Assembly: GCA_017537345.1 (NCBI GenBank)
Contig: JAFYKY010000010.1
Span: forward strand, 173,987 to 237,986
Direction: 5' to 3'
Origin: Clostridia bacterium
GTDB taxonomy: Bacteria; Bacillota; Clostridia; Oscillospirales; CAG-382
Length of the DNA stretch: 64,000 nt
A model generated the notes under the pieces. It ran no database searches. It had not been told where the DNA came from and saw nothing but the letters and a program-made list of their open reading frames with translations. This document shows positions 55,819 to 63,828 of this stretch, piece by piece. How positions within the stretch are numbered: the stretch's first letter is position 1; each line of letters opens with the position of its first letter. A program made the position numbers and the translations under genes.

Positions 55819-55872
55819 TTGACAAATCCTTTATTCTGTGCTACCCTAACTGTGTTAGTACGGATAATACAC
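55819..55872 (+). promoter_or_regulatory. GntR operon promoter with overlapping operator
   Basis: TTGACA (55819-55824), 17-bp spacer, TACCCT (55842-55847). Directly downstream at 55852-55872 is the inverted repeat GTGTTAGTACGGATAATACA ending in C, of the type bound by YtrA-subfamily GntR regulators. It overlaps the transcript start, so the first gene very likely represses its own operon. Confidence 0.85.
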
Positions 55873-55895
55873 TTAAGAAAGGAGATGTATTTATT

Positions 55896-56276
55896 TTGCT
55901 CCATATTGATTACACCGCATCCCAGCCCTTACACCAGCAGATAGAAGAGCAGATATGCTCCCTTATCGCCACGGGGATACTGCGCCCCAACGATTGGCTT
56001 CCCTCCGTGCGCCAGCTTGCCACGGATATTTCCATTAACCCCAACACGGTACAGAGAGCTTACGCTTCTTTGGAAGAAAAGGGAGTTATTGTTTCCGTAA
56101 AGGGCAGAGGCTCCTTTGTTTCCCCCGATCTTTCGGCAATAGATCGCATTTACACAAAAAACATCGATTCTATGTTGCGGGAGGTCATTACCAAAGCCGC
56201 CCTTGCAGGCTGGAGCAAGGACAGAATTTACAGCGAATTTTCAAAAGTACTTGAAGAGGAGGCAACCCAAAAATGA
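55896..56276 (+). CDS. GntR-family regulator, YtrA subfamily
   Basis: 126 residues when started at the TTG at 55896, preceded by AAAGGAG; this removes a non-homologous extension that would cross the promoter. The winged helix reads HQQIEEQICSLIATGILRPN, LPSVRQLATDISINPNTVQR and GVIVSVKGRGSFV. The short C-terminal domain is typical of the YtrA type, which controls linked ABC transporter genes and often responds to cell-wall-active compounds. ATGA overlap with the ATPase gene. Confidence 0.92.
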   Translation: MLHIDYTASQPLHQQIEEQICSLIATGILRPNDWLPSVRQLATDISINPNTVQRAYASLEEKGVIVSVKGRGSFVSPDLSAIDRIYTKNIDSMLREVITKAALAGWSKDRIYSEFSKVLEEEATQK

Positions 56277-57172
56277 TTGTTACCGAAAAGATTACCAAAG
56301 TTTTTGACGATATAGTGGCAGTTGACCATATAGACACCGTTATGCGCGACGGAAGCGTGTTCGGGCTGATCGGCTCCAACGGCGCCGGCAAATCCACCTT
56401 CCTGCGTATGCTTGCAGGAGTACTTAAGCCCGACGAGGGTTACGTTCAGATCGACGGCGAGGACGTTTGGGAAAACATCCCCCTTAAAAGACGGTGCTTC
56501 CTTGTGCCCGATGATCTGTACTTTCTTTCCGGCGCAACGCCCAACAGTATGGCGGCGTATTACGCCTCCATTTACCCCAAGTTTGATAAAGCAAGGTTTG
56601 ACCACCTTATAAAAGGCTTTGACCTTAAGGGAAACCGCCGTATCGGTACTTTTTCCAAGGGTATGCGCAGACAGACCGCCCTCATACTTGCGGTCTGCTC
56701 GGGGGCGGACTACATCTTTTGCGACGAAGCCTTTGACGGCTTGGACCCCGTTGCAAGACAAACCATAAAAAGCATATTTATTAACGATATGCAGGAACGG
56801 AATATGACACCCATTATCGCATCCCACAACTTACGCGAGCTTGAGGATATATGCGACCATGTGGGACTGCTTCACAAGGGCGGCATACTTTTTTCCAAGG
56901 ATCTTGACGATATGAAATTAGGCATACACAAGCTCCACGCCGCTTTTAACAGACAGTATTTAAGGGAAGATTTTTCCGAGCTGGATATTATAAAGCTGGA
57001 ACAGCGCGGCTCGCTGGTCACTATGACGGTGCGGGGAAATTCCGAAGATATTATGCGTTCCGTTCAGGCAAGAATGCCCTTGTTTGCGGAGCTTTTGCCC
57101 CTCTCTTTGGAGGAGATATTCATTAGCGAAACGGAGGTTAAGGGTTATGACATTAAAAAGCTTATTTTCTAA
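56273..57172 (+). CDS. ABC transporter ATP-binding protein
   Basis: 299 residues. Walker A GSNGAGKST, signature FSKGMRRQ (a variant of LSGGQ), Walker B YIFCDEAFDGLD, and the H-loop in IIASHNLRELED. This is the YtrB/export-type ATPase. It overlaps the GntR gene by 4 bp and the permease gene by 26 bp, so the three form a coupled operon. Probable partner of the permease that follows. Confidence 0.94.
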   Translation: MIVTEKITKVFDDIVAVDHIDTVMRDGSVFGLIGSNGAGKSTFLRMLAGVLKPDEGYVQIDGEDVWENIPLKRRCFLVPDDLYFLSGATPNSMAAYYASIYPKFDKARFDHLIKGFDLKGNRRIGTFSKGMRRQTALILAVCSGADYIFCDEAFDGLDPVARQTIKSIFINDMQERNMTPIIASHNLRELEDICDHVGLLHKGGILFSKDLDDMKLGIHKLHAAFNRQYLREDFSELDIIKLEQRGSLVTMTVRGNSEDIMRSVQARMPLFAELLPLSLEEIFISETEVKGYDIKKLIF

Positions 57173-59351
57173 AGCGTTCCTTACGCGTTTTTTCAGACGG
57201 TTTAACCAGTTCAACTGGCTTACCGCCCTTTGGTCTGTATATTTGTTTTTTGCTTTTCCCGTTGCGGGGGCTTTGGTTTTTTCTGTTTCCCGCCGCGAAA
57301 ACTACTGGACGGTAGAACGTGTGAACAGCACTCTGCTTATACAGCTGTGCTTTGTGTGCGGCGCCGCAATTCTGGTGGCAATACTCACACCCAACGTGTT
57401 TAATTACCTTAATTCCCGAAAACAGTTGGATTTTTACCATTCACAGCCCGTAACCAGAAAAGAGCTGTTCTGGCGCAATTATTTTGTAGGCTGGGCAAGC
57501 TTTTTGCTTCCCCTTATCGCAGGCTTTTTTACCGAAATAGGTATAATAATGCTGCTTCCCGGTATAGCCTGGGATAATTTCCTGCTTTTGTTCAAAGGCT
57601 TTTTCGCTTGTATCGGCACCTATTTTTCGGTAAACGCTTTGTGCATACTTGCGGTAATGCTGTGCGGAAACAGATTTATTTCACTGATTACCGGCGTATA
57701 TCTGTGCGGCGCTCCCGCAATGATATTCGGTATGTTCTGGTACTATGTGGAAAACTTTTCCCAAACCTTTACCTATACAAGCCAAATGTACGATATTTTA
57801 AGCGGAATTACGCCCGTATCCTATATGCTCGATCTGATCGGGTTTAAAGAATCCGCAAAATTCTTTTCGAATACGATGTGGTGGACGGTCGGCTGGACGG
57901 CGGTTTCTTTCGGTATCGTGTTCCTTGCACGCTTCCTTTATCTCCGCAGAAAGAGCGAAACCGCAGGCAAGCCCCTTTCCTTCCCCAAAGCCATTCTGTT
58001 TATAAAATATCCCCTTACGGTATTTTCCGCTTGGGTGGGCGGTATTCTGTTTGAAGCTATGGGGGACGAAAATATTATATGGCTTCTGTTCGGATTTGTA
58101 ACCTTCGGTATTATTACCTGGTGTATCGTAAGCGGACTTGAAAAGTTTGAGTTCCGCAACGCATTCCGCGGTATGTGGAAGCTGCTTGTGTGCGGCGGCG
58201 TGTTCCTTTCCTTCCTGCTTACACTTTTTGCGGGAACGGTTGTGTTTGATAAACGAGTAACCAAGGATTCAAACATTATCTCTATCGACCTTTCAAATCT
58301 TCATTACTACGAAACCAAGGACGGCGGTACCCAGTACAGCACCTACGATTCGCTGCATGAGATCGAAGGCGAAGAAGCCATAAAGGCGCTTAACACCATT
58401 ATCCGTCAGGGCGCGAAGCAGGCTGTTACAGGCGGAATACGGTCCGGCAACAGCGTATATACGGCCGATTTGGGCGAAGATTCCGCGCGAATATCTCTTA
58501 ACGTAACGGTAAACACCAAGTTCGGCTCTTATACCCGTTATTACTCCTTCCGTTGCGAGCCCAGATCGGATATGCTGAAGGCGGTTAAAGCCTTTGCAAA
58601 TTCCGAAGGGGCTAAAAAGGCTTACGCCGAATACGCCCTTGCACAGATAGACACAAAGGCTTCCCACTTTACCTTCCGTCCCTCCGCAAAGCTTCCTTCT
58701 GCGGAAAAGATGGAGCAGGTATACAACGCTCTGGCAGAGGATATTAAAAACTCCACCCCCGAGGATTACTCCGAACCTTCACTGGGTACTATCGATATTT
58801 ACTGCTCGGCGCGGTTCTATTCTTACCAGTCCTCCAGCGAGCAGAGGGTTGCGACGGTTCCCGTTTATCCTTCCTTTGAAAAGACCCTTGCTTTGATCTC
58901 CGCAAGTTCCCTTACCCCCACGTCTTCCGATACCGTAGGCGTCTTCAGCAACACCGAACACGGCTACGATGCCAACGAGGATTACGCAAAGGGCAACAAG
59001 CAGGGCTATGACGCGGGCTACGAGAAGGGCAAGCTCGCCGCTTCGGAGGATCTCCCCTACAAGCTTCCCGATCTGGACGAATACCGTTATTCCTCCCAGC
59101 TTTATGATCAAGGCTTTTACGATGGATTTATTATCGGCTACGAGGAAGGCTATTCCGTTTACGGCGATCCCTACACTGAAGGCTACAACAAGGGCTACGA
59201 GGAGGGCTTTTCCCTCGGAACCGCCGATGCGGAAAAGGGTCTGGATTACACCTCGCCCACCTATGAATATGACGGAACCTCATATTCGGATGGCTACTAC
59301 AACGGCTATTGCGACGGCTACAACGCCGGATATTACAACGAAGAAGAATAA
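57147..59351 (+). CDS. ABC transporter permease with C-terminal Gly-Tyr repeat tail
   Basis: 734 residues from the ATG at 57147 (GGAGG upstream). Membrane segments occupy about residues 20-380, with the EPQ-type coupling helix region not obvious. From about 390 a soluble extracytoplasmic domain follows, and residues about 607-734 carry repeated GYxxGY units (GYDAGYEKG, GFYDGFIIGYEEGY, GYNKGYEEGF, SDGYYNGYCDGYNAGYY). Such tails are not a usual part of ABC permeases. Likely partner of the preceding ATPase. Confidence 0.85.
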   Translation: MTLKSLFSKAFLTRFFRRFNQFNWLTALWSVYLFFAFPVAGALVFSVSRRENYWTVERVNSTLLIQLCFVCGAAILVAILTPNVFNYLNSRKQLDFYHSQPVTRKELFWRNYFVGWASFLLPLIAGFFTEIGIIMLLPGIAWDNFLLLFKGFFACIGTYFSVNALCILAVMLCGNRFISLITGVYLCGAPAMIFGMFWYYVENFSQTFTYTSQMYDILSGITPVSYMLDLIGFKESAKFFSNTMWWTVGWTAVSFGIVFLARFLYLRRKSETAGKPLSFPKAILFIKYPLTVFSAWVGGILFEAMGDENIIWLLFGFVTFGIITWCIVSGLEKFEFRNAFRGMWKLLVCGGVFLSFLLTLFAGTVVFDKRVTKDSNIISIDLSNLHYYETKDGGTQYSTYDSLHEIEGEEAIKALNTIIRQGAKQAVTGGIRSGNSVYTADLGEDSARISLNVTVNTKFGSYTRYYSFRCEPRSDMLKAVKAFANSEGAKKAYAEYALAQIDTKASHFTFRPSAKLPSAEKMEQVYNALAEDIKNSTPEDYSEPSLGTIDIYCSARFYSYQSSSEQRVATVPVYPSFEKTLALISASSLTPTSSDTVGVFSNTEHGYDANEDYAKGNKQGYDAGYEKGKLAASEDLPYKLPDLDEYRYSSQLYDQGFYDGFIIGYEEGYSVYGDPYTEGYNKGYEEGFSLGTADAEKGLDYTSPTYEYDGTSYSDGYYNGYCDGYNAGYYNEEE

Positions 59352-59361
59352 AATGCTATGA

Positions 59362-59392
59362 AAAAACCGCAGATAATATCTGCGGTTTTTTT
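59362..59392. terminator. Bidirectional terminator
   Basis: 14-bp stem AAAAAACCGCAGAT / ATCTGCGGTTTTTT with a 3-nt loop between convergent genes. Confidence 0.9.
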
Positions 59393-59413
59393 GTTGTGGT
59401 GATTATACGGTAA

Positions 59414-60400
59414 TTATTTGTACGGCAGGGCGTCTTCGTTAAGAGCGGTAATATAATCATACAGGGCACTTTCGGATTTATCTATACTGTAGTGATGATT
59501 GTCAAACGGCACCGTCAGACTCCCGTTTGATCGAATATTAAGACACCCGTTTTCCTCATTGAAAAACACAAAGCCAATTACTTCACCGGAACAACAGGAA
59601 AAAAACATCGAATCTTTATGTTCTTCCCACGAAACGTTTTCGTTTATTCGCATTATCTGTTCCAAGTCCTCTTCGGTGAGCAAAAAGTATGTTTCGATCG
59701 CACCTGCGTTATCGGGTTCGTACATATACACACAACGATCCATTACAACCGGCGAACGAACAAGCTTGACCTTTGTCTGATAATCGGGGTTAACGGCGTC
59801 CATACTTATTTCTCCGCTTTCCGGTTCAAATCGAATTGCGGTATAAAAACTTGCCGGACTATTAAACCCGCTAAAAGCTACAGCGTACAACTCCTCGTCT
59901 TCTATACGGAAAATAATTCTTCCTCTTTCTGTTTGCGTATTTTCCGCCGTACCGCTCGTCTTTGTAACCGGATCGTATACTCTTATTTTATATCCCATCC
60001 ACATAGACGATATCTCCGGAGGCTGTGTCAGGCTTTCAAAAACGGTAACGCAAACGTCCCGTATTCCGTCGCCGGTTAGATCTGCGAATATAATATTGTG
60101 GGGTGAACCGAGAGGAAGCACCTCACTGCCGCCGTCGTTATACGTTGCTTTGAGCTGTCCGTCAAAAACAAAGGTGATATCGGGATATTCGGGCAAGGTA
60201 TACTCCACGGGGGAAACAGCGTATTCGGAAAGCTCTTCGGAATTTTTAAGGCAATCCACCCAAGCAACCGCCTCAAGCGTATAGTCCGACGGGGCAGAAG
60301 ATTCGAAAGAATAAGAAACGGCGTTTCCGCTATCCTCCCCTACGCAACCGCAAAGCAAAACGAAAATCAACAATATAAAAACCAAGAATGCTTTTTTCAT
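59414..60400 (-). CDS. Predicted lipoprotein, paralogue of 60988-61995
   Basis: 328 residues from the ATG at 60400 (AAAGGAGC upstream). Lipobox LLCGC. The middle shares with its paralogue a block of the type EYTLPEYPDITFVFDGQ followed by IIFADLTGDGIRDVCVT, an FG-GAP/EF-hand-like calcium loop pattern (D-x-x-G-D-G). Both end in an EDALPY motif. Function unknown; a VCBS/FG-GAP-like beta-propeller fold outside the membrane is possible. Third gene, after VanZ, in a leftward group. Confidence 0.8.
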   Translation of the reverse strand: MKKAFLVFILLIFVLLCGCVGEDSGNAVSYSFESSAPSDYTLEAVAWVDCLKNSEELSEYAVSPVEYTLPEYPDITFVFDGQLKATYNDGGSEVLPLGSPHNIIFADLTGDGIRDVCVTVFESLTQPPEISSMWMGYKIRVYDPVTKTSGTAENTQTERGRIIFRIEDEELYAVAFSGFNSPASFYTAIRFEPESGEISMDAVNPDYQTKVKLVRSPVVMDRCVYMYEPDNAGAIETYFLLTEEDLEQIMRINENVSWEEHKDSMFFSCCSGEVIGFVFFNEENGCLNIRSNGSLTVPFDNHHYSIDKSESALYDYITALNEDALPYK

Positions 60401-60474
60401 ATCTTTTTGCTCCTTTCGGATTTTATATATAATACTTTTCAAAACGCAAAAAGGTTACGGGAAAAACCGAAAAT

Positions 60475-60957
60475 TTACATTTTTTTAAATGCGGCGCGGG
60501 TAATAACGTATCCCGTCCACCCGCCGAAAAGGTTTAAAAGCAGATCGTCAATATCAGGCGAGCCGGTAAGCAATAAAAACTGTAGCGCCTCTATGCACAC
60601 GACTATGAGAGCAACGGTGCAAACGAACGTGAGTAACCTGCGCTGACGCTTGAACAGCTTGGGCAGAAAAAAGCCGAACGGGGCAAAAACGGCGATATTT
60701 CCGAATATATTTACCGCAAACGCCTTGAAGGACACGTCCCCCGTAAAAACGCCCTTTACGAATTCCCACACGGTGGCAAAGGGAACGAGATTTCCGTGGG
60801 CAGAAAAATACCTGCGGTAAAGTTCAAAATTCGCGTTTTGGAGATTGGATATCCCCGTCCTGCCAAAGCTTCCGTCAAACAGCACCCAATAGGCAAGCAG
60901 GGTAACGTATACGGTAAAAAGAGAAATCAAAACCCACTTGCGCCGTTTCGCGCTCAC
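60475..60957 (-). CDS. VanZ-family membrane protein
   Basis: 160 residues from the GTG at 60957, eight bases after GGAG (an upstream GTG overlaps the ribosome site). Four membrane segments and the family blocks NLVPFATVWEFVKGV, AVNIFGNIAVFAPFGFFLP and SPDIDDLLLNLFGGWTGYVI. VanZ relatives have been linked to low-level teicoplanin resistance; most are of unknown function. Lies between the two paralogous lipoproteins. Confidence 0.88.
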   Translation of the reverse strand: MSAKRRKWVLISLFTVYVTLLAYWVLFDGSFGRTGISNLQNANFELYRRYFSAHGNLVPFATVWEFVKGVFTGDVSFKAFAVNIFGNIAVFAPFGFFLPKLFKRQRRLLTFVCTVALIVVCIEALQFLLLTGSPDIDDLLLNLFGGWTGYVITRAAFKKM

Positions 60958-60987
60958 GGAAACCACTCCTTTCGGGCGGATAATAAT

Positions 60988-61995
60988 TTATTGGTAATAC
61001 GGAAGCGCGTCTTCCGCAAAGCCCTTTATATAATCTTCGGCAGCAGTATGATCCTCGGCGAGATACCAATCCCCGCTTGCGTATTCCTCAAACAGATGCA
61101 GATCGCGTCCGAACCGAAAACGGGCCTTGCAGGATCTTATGTTCGCACACGCATCGTAAACAATAAGGTCGGCAAGAGGAGATTTCACGGGATCTGTTGT
61201 TTTTTCGTATTCATAAGCGGCGAGGATCTGCTCGAAGGCTTTTACCTCATTTTCTTCAAGCAACACGTAATACACGTTTTCTTCGCCGTCTTCCTTTGTG
61301 TTGAAGGTCAAAAGATTATAGGGATTCACCGGCCAATAGCAAAAGGATTCCACGACCTCGTGAGGGAGCGTGACGCTTTCGCATTCAAGCACCTTTTTCT
61401 CTTCGTTTAACACAATTTTGCAGGGTTCGGCATATACGTACTGAACATAACTCCAAGGGAAGGCATACATTTCGTTATCGTATGTTCGCAGTACCCAGCC
61501 GAAGCCTTGCTCGGAGGAGGGCGCGGTGGAATAAAGCTGTTTGCTCACAAGATCGTACGCCCATCCGCGGTAGGACAAGGTATCGTATTCATCGCTTGAT
61601 CTCTCGGTGGCTTTTGCGGTACAGCACAGCTCGCGGACACCGTCGCCGTTGAGATCGGCAAAATATGCGTTTATAAGCTCTTGAAGTGGCAGCTCGTACA
61701 CTTCGTCCTGTTCATAGAGGCATTGCATACGTTTTCCGTCAAAGCGCACAGTAACCGTATCAAGCTCGGGCAGAGTATATTCCGCCGGAGTTTTGGAGTA
61801 TTCCTTGCGCGCAGCGTCGTCCCCCGAAAGAGAAATCCAGCTGATAACGTCAAGCTGTACGGGTGTGATGCTTTCTTCACTTTCTAGGAAAATTTCGGAA
61901 ATTTCATCCCCCGCAACGCAAGCGCACAAAGCGGGTAAAATCAAAAAACAAGACAAAAACAGAGCAATTACAGCAGAAAACATGGATTTTTTCAT
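60988..61995 (-). CDS. Predicted lipoprotein, paralogue of 59414-60400
   Basis: 335 residues. Signal peptide with a Cys after LPALCA. Shared blocks with the paralogue are YTLPELDTVTVRFDGKRMQC and AYFADLNGDGVRELCCT (D-x-N-x-D-G calcium-loop type) and the terminal EDALPYYQ. Unlike the other copy it carries a long Glu/Tyr-rich C-terminal half. The two likely bind similar ligands on the cell surface; the ligand is unknown. First gene of the leftward group, followed 21 bp later by the VanZ-like gene. Confidence 0.8.
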   Translation of the reverse strand: MKKSMFSAVIALFLSCFLILPALCACVAGDEISEIFLESEESITPVQLDVISWISLSGDDAARKEYSKTPAEYTLPELDTVTVRFDGKRMQCLYEQDEVYELPLQELINAYFADLNGDGVRELCCTAKATERSSDEYDTLSYRGWAYDLVSKQLYSTAPSSEQGFGWVLRTYDNEMYAFPWSYVQYVYAEPCKIVLNEEKKVLECESVTLPHEVVESFCYWPVNPYNLLTFNTKEDGEENVYYVLLEENEVKAFEQILAAYEYEKTTDPVKSPLADLIVYDACANIRSCKARFRFGRDLHLFEEYASGDWYLAEDHTAAEDYIKGFAEDALPYYQ

Positions 61996-62150
61996 ATAAT
62001 TTCACCTCTTTATTACATATTACCATACAAATAGTAATTTGTAAAGAACAAATCTGTTACCATATCGGACGGGTTGGGAGTCACCATAAAAACATAGGTT
62101 TTACAAAAACAGCCGAATACATGCTGGAAAAAGAAAGTTGACAAAAACTG

Positions 62151-62179
62151 TTGACAAAACACCCCGCGGGGTATATAAT
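62151..62179 (+). promoter_or_regulatory. Promoter of the antitoxin RNA
   Basis: Perfect consensus: TTGACA (62151-62156), 17-bp spacer, TATAAT (62174-62179). No open reading frame follows before the terminator at 62226-62256, which points to an untranslated RNA. Confidence 0.9.
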
Positions 62180-62185
62180 GATTAT

Positions 62186-62260
62186 AGGCTGAAGGTAACA
62201 AGTTAGCCACAAAGTCAAAAAAGCAAAAACTCGGAAGTTGCCGCTTCCGAGTTTTTTGTC
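62186..62260 (+). ncRNA. Putative antitoxin RNA of a par/Fst-like type I system
   Basis: A transcript of about 75 nt is expected from the consensus promoter to the hairpin ACTCGGAAG / CTTCCGAGT with T-run. It carries TGAAGGTAACAAG (62190-62202), identical to 62358-62370, which is the complement of codons 4-8 of the facing toxin mRNA. It can therefore base-pair with the toxin's start region, and its 3' end is complementary to the toxin transcript's end. Confidence 0.75.
62224..62259. terminator. Shared bidirectional terminator of the toxin and antitoxin RNAs
   Basis: Stem AACTCGGAAG / CTTCCGAGTT with A-run on the left and T-run on the right, so both converging RNAs can end here. Confidence 0.85.
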
Positions 62261-62262
62261 TT

Positions 62263-62379
62263 TTAACGGGGACAAACCGGTGGGTCGGTGCTGTCATCAT
62301 CTCCGTCCAACCACTTGCATATGTAGTTTGCCGCTACACCTGCCAATACGGAGAGAATGAAGGTAACAAGAATTTCCAC
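62263..62379 (-). CDS. Small hydrophobic peptide, Fst-like type I toxin
   Basis: 38 residues starting at a GTG, preceded by a strong AAGGAGG. One membrane helix (EILVTFILSVLAGVAANYI) is followed by CKWLDGDDDSTD and a Pro-rich tail. Fst-family toxins have exactly this plan: a single helix, a WL/VLD motif and a charged, Asp-rich tail. It converges on a small RNA over a shared terminator and carries the matching direct repeat, as in the enterococcal par locus. Fst peptides damage the membrane when antitoxin RNA falls. Too short for routine gene callers. Confidence 0.78.
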   Translation of the reverse strand: MEILVTFILSVLAGVAANYICKWLDGDDDSTDPPVCPR

Positions 62380-62421
62380 AAAGCCACCTCCTTCCCGCCG
62401 GAAAGAGTCGACAGCTTTATT

Positions 62422-62450
62422 ATCATACCGCACAAAAGACAAAAAAGCAA
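62422..62450 (-). promoter_or_regulatory. Promoter of the toxin transcript
   Basis: Read leftward: TTGCTT (62445-62450), 17-bp spacer, TATGAT (62422-62427), giving a leader of about 36 nt before the GTG. Confidence 0.75.
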
Positions 62451-62519
62451 GTAAATGTGCAAAGAAATAGCAGTAAGTTCACAATATGTAGTGCATCGCA
62501 TAATTTTTTATATTAAATA

Positions 62520-62708
62520 TTTACTTTTATTTTTTGTTATGCTATAATCAGTTTGCGACACAAATTGATATTCCCACTATGCTATAAGTGTGTGTTTTTA
62601 TTTAGGTAAAAACGCATACTCTTTTTCGCATACTTGTAGCAGTTGTGGAAATTGTGTCGCAGCAATCGGAGGTGCGTTTTTCGTGCGCAGCTTCGGCTGC
62701 GCATTTTT
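62520..62708 (+). promoter_or_regulatory. Structured leader with promoter and terminator ahead of the 62726 lipoprotein gene
   Basis: Promoter TTTACT (62520-62525), 17-bp spacer, TATAAT (62543-62548). The leader folds: GCGACACAA (62555-62563) with TTGTGTCGC (62652-62660), GCTATAAGT (62581-62589) with ACTTGTAGC (62632-62640), and GTGTGTTTTTA (62590-62600) with TAAAAACGCATAC (62607-62619). A terminator TGCGCAGC-TTCG-GCTGCGCA plus T5 follows (62684-62708), 18 bp before the start codon. AAAAACGCA can alternatively pair with TGCGTTTTT (62673-62681). Confidence 0.6.
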
Positions 62709-62725
62709 AATTCACGGAGGAATGT

Positions 62726-63394
62726 ATGAAAAAAGCATTAACGCTTGCAATTGTCACATTACTTGTAGTTACATTGTTTTCCTGTAACCTGTTTACAGAC
62801 ACAATTAATTGGTATTCGATAATATTAAAAGACCAAATACCCGACCCGATATATCGGTCTGGCACAACTCTTGAAAATACGAGTACAAAGTTGAGCTTAA
62901 TTTTGTACAACGTTCCATCACACGAATACCCTGCATATGTAGATAAGTGTATGAACGAACACGGTTATTCAAATGATATTGATAGCGAAAGTTACTATTT
63001 CTCCGCCTCTAACAGCTCCGGATATCGAGTGATAGTAATCTATAACGTTGATTCAAATGAATTACAAATAATCTTAGAGGCACCAGAACAAAGCAATAGC
63101 GAGCCATCAAATGCGTTGCAAGATATTTCTAACGACAACACTTCGAACACGAACGAAGAACAGAGTGAAGAAACATCGCCTCCAGAAAATAGTACACCAA
63201 ATGTTACGTCTCCAGAAGAAGAAACAAAACAGCCCGATCAACCGTCTACAAGCCAAGAAATGGTTTGGATTCCAACAAACGGTGGTAAAAAGTACCACAG
63301 CCGCGCTGACTGTAGCAACATGAAAAATCCGAGACAAGTTACAAAAGAAAAAGCAATTGAGATGGGCTATTCACCGTGTAAAAAATGTCATTAA
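62726..63394 (+). CDS. Lipoprotein with C-terminal Cys/His metal-binding-type domain
   Basis: 222 residues. Lipobox LFSC, a small N-terminal domain (about 25-125), a long Ser/Asn/Glu/Pro linker (about 125-180), and a C-terminal module VWIPTNGGKKYHSRADCSNM then SPCKKCH. That module (Tyr-His-...-Cys...Cys-x2-Cys) is found in ComEA/thermonuclease-linked and Ada-like metal-binding domains of Firmicutes. AT-rich compared with most of the window. Expressed from a structured leader that contains a terminator. Confidence 0.85.
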   Translation: MKKALTLAIVTLLVVTLFSCNLFTDTINWYSIILKDQIPDPIYRSGTTLENTSTKLSLILYNVPSHEYPAYVDKCMNEHGYSNDIDSESYYFSASNSSGYRVIVIYNVDSNELQIILEAPEQSNSEPSNALQDISNDNTSNTNEEQSEETSPPENSTPNVTSPEEETKQPDQPSTSQEMVWIPTNGGKKYHSRADCSNMKNPRQVTKEKAIEMGYSPCKKCH

Positions 63395-63403
63395 CCTACA
63401 AAA

Positions 63404-63437
63404 ACTTCCGTAGAATTTATTTTTTACGGAAGCTTTT
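63404..63437 (+). terminator. Terminator of the 62726-63394 gene
   Basis: Stem CTTCCGTA / TACGGAAG followed by CTTTTTATT. Confidence 0.82.
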
Positions 63438-63444
63438 TATTATA

Positions 63445-63590
63445 AATTGGATTGGAAACTTGCGGGCGGTCGGGGATTTACCCCACGGATGCTGTCCGCA
63501 CTATACTAATGCCTATAACGGAAGAGGCAAGCCTCTTCCCTACAATACGCCGAAACTAAAGGCTGTAGTGAGCGAAAGCAACGTCTTGAA
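63445..63590. repeat. REP-like palindrome region
   Basis: Contains GGAAGAGGCAAGCCTCTTCC then CTAC (63518-63543), a member of the GGC-AA-GCC palindrome family seen at 16.9 and 44.7 kb. No gene is visible between 63395 and 63863. Confidence 0.65.
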
Positions 63591-63690
63591 GTGAGCGATG
63601 TATAAATGACACATAATGAATTTTCAGGCGCGTGGTGCTGTAGTAACCTACTGCCCACCGACTGAAAATTTATAGAAAAACGCAAAAATA
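63591..63690 (+). ncRNA. Structured dispersed element, copy A
   Basis: Starts GTGAGCGATG. Outer stem AATTTTCAG (63619-63627) with CTGAAAATT (63662-63670), inner stems GTGG / CCAC and GTAG-TAAC-CTAC (63640-63651), then TATAGAAAAACGCAAAAAT. A weak hairpin (63695-63712) and a strong terminator follow. Compared with copy C, two pairs of the outer stem change together (CGC/GCG to CAG/CTG). Confidence 0.6.
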
Positions 63691-63734
63691 TAAGAAATCC
63701 GTTTAAGGATTTTTACCTAAATAAAAACAACAAT

Positions 63735-63765
63735 GCGAGAGATAATTTAAAATCTCTCGCTTTTT
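63735..63765 (+). terminator. Terminator downstream of element copy A
   Basis: 9-bp stem GCGAGAGAT / ATCTCTCGC followed by TTTTT. Confidence 0.8.
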
Positions 63766-63785
63766 AATTACGGTACATAATATTT

Positions 63786-63817
63786 GCGTTTTTCGGTCTG
63801 TGTTATTTAGACGAGCG
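63786..63817. repeat. Conserved segment shared with 53310-53340
   Basis: GCGTTTTTCGGTCTGTGTTA and the following TTTAGACGAGCG match the segment downstream of element copy B with few differences; the same order relative to the structured element suggests one composite repeat. Confidence 0.55.
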
Positions 63818-63828
63818 AAAACCGAGCG

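Noticed and set aside
55770..55895. Extended GntR start at 55770
   Set aside because: This would put the promoter and operator inside the coding region; the TTG at 55896 has a good ribosome site and gives the subfamily length.
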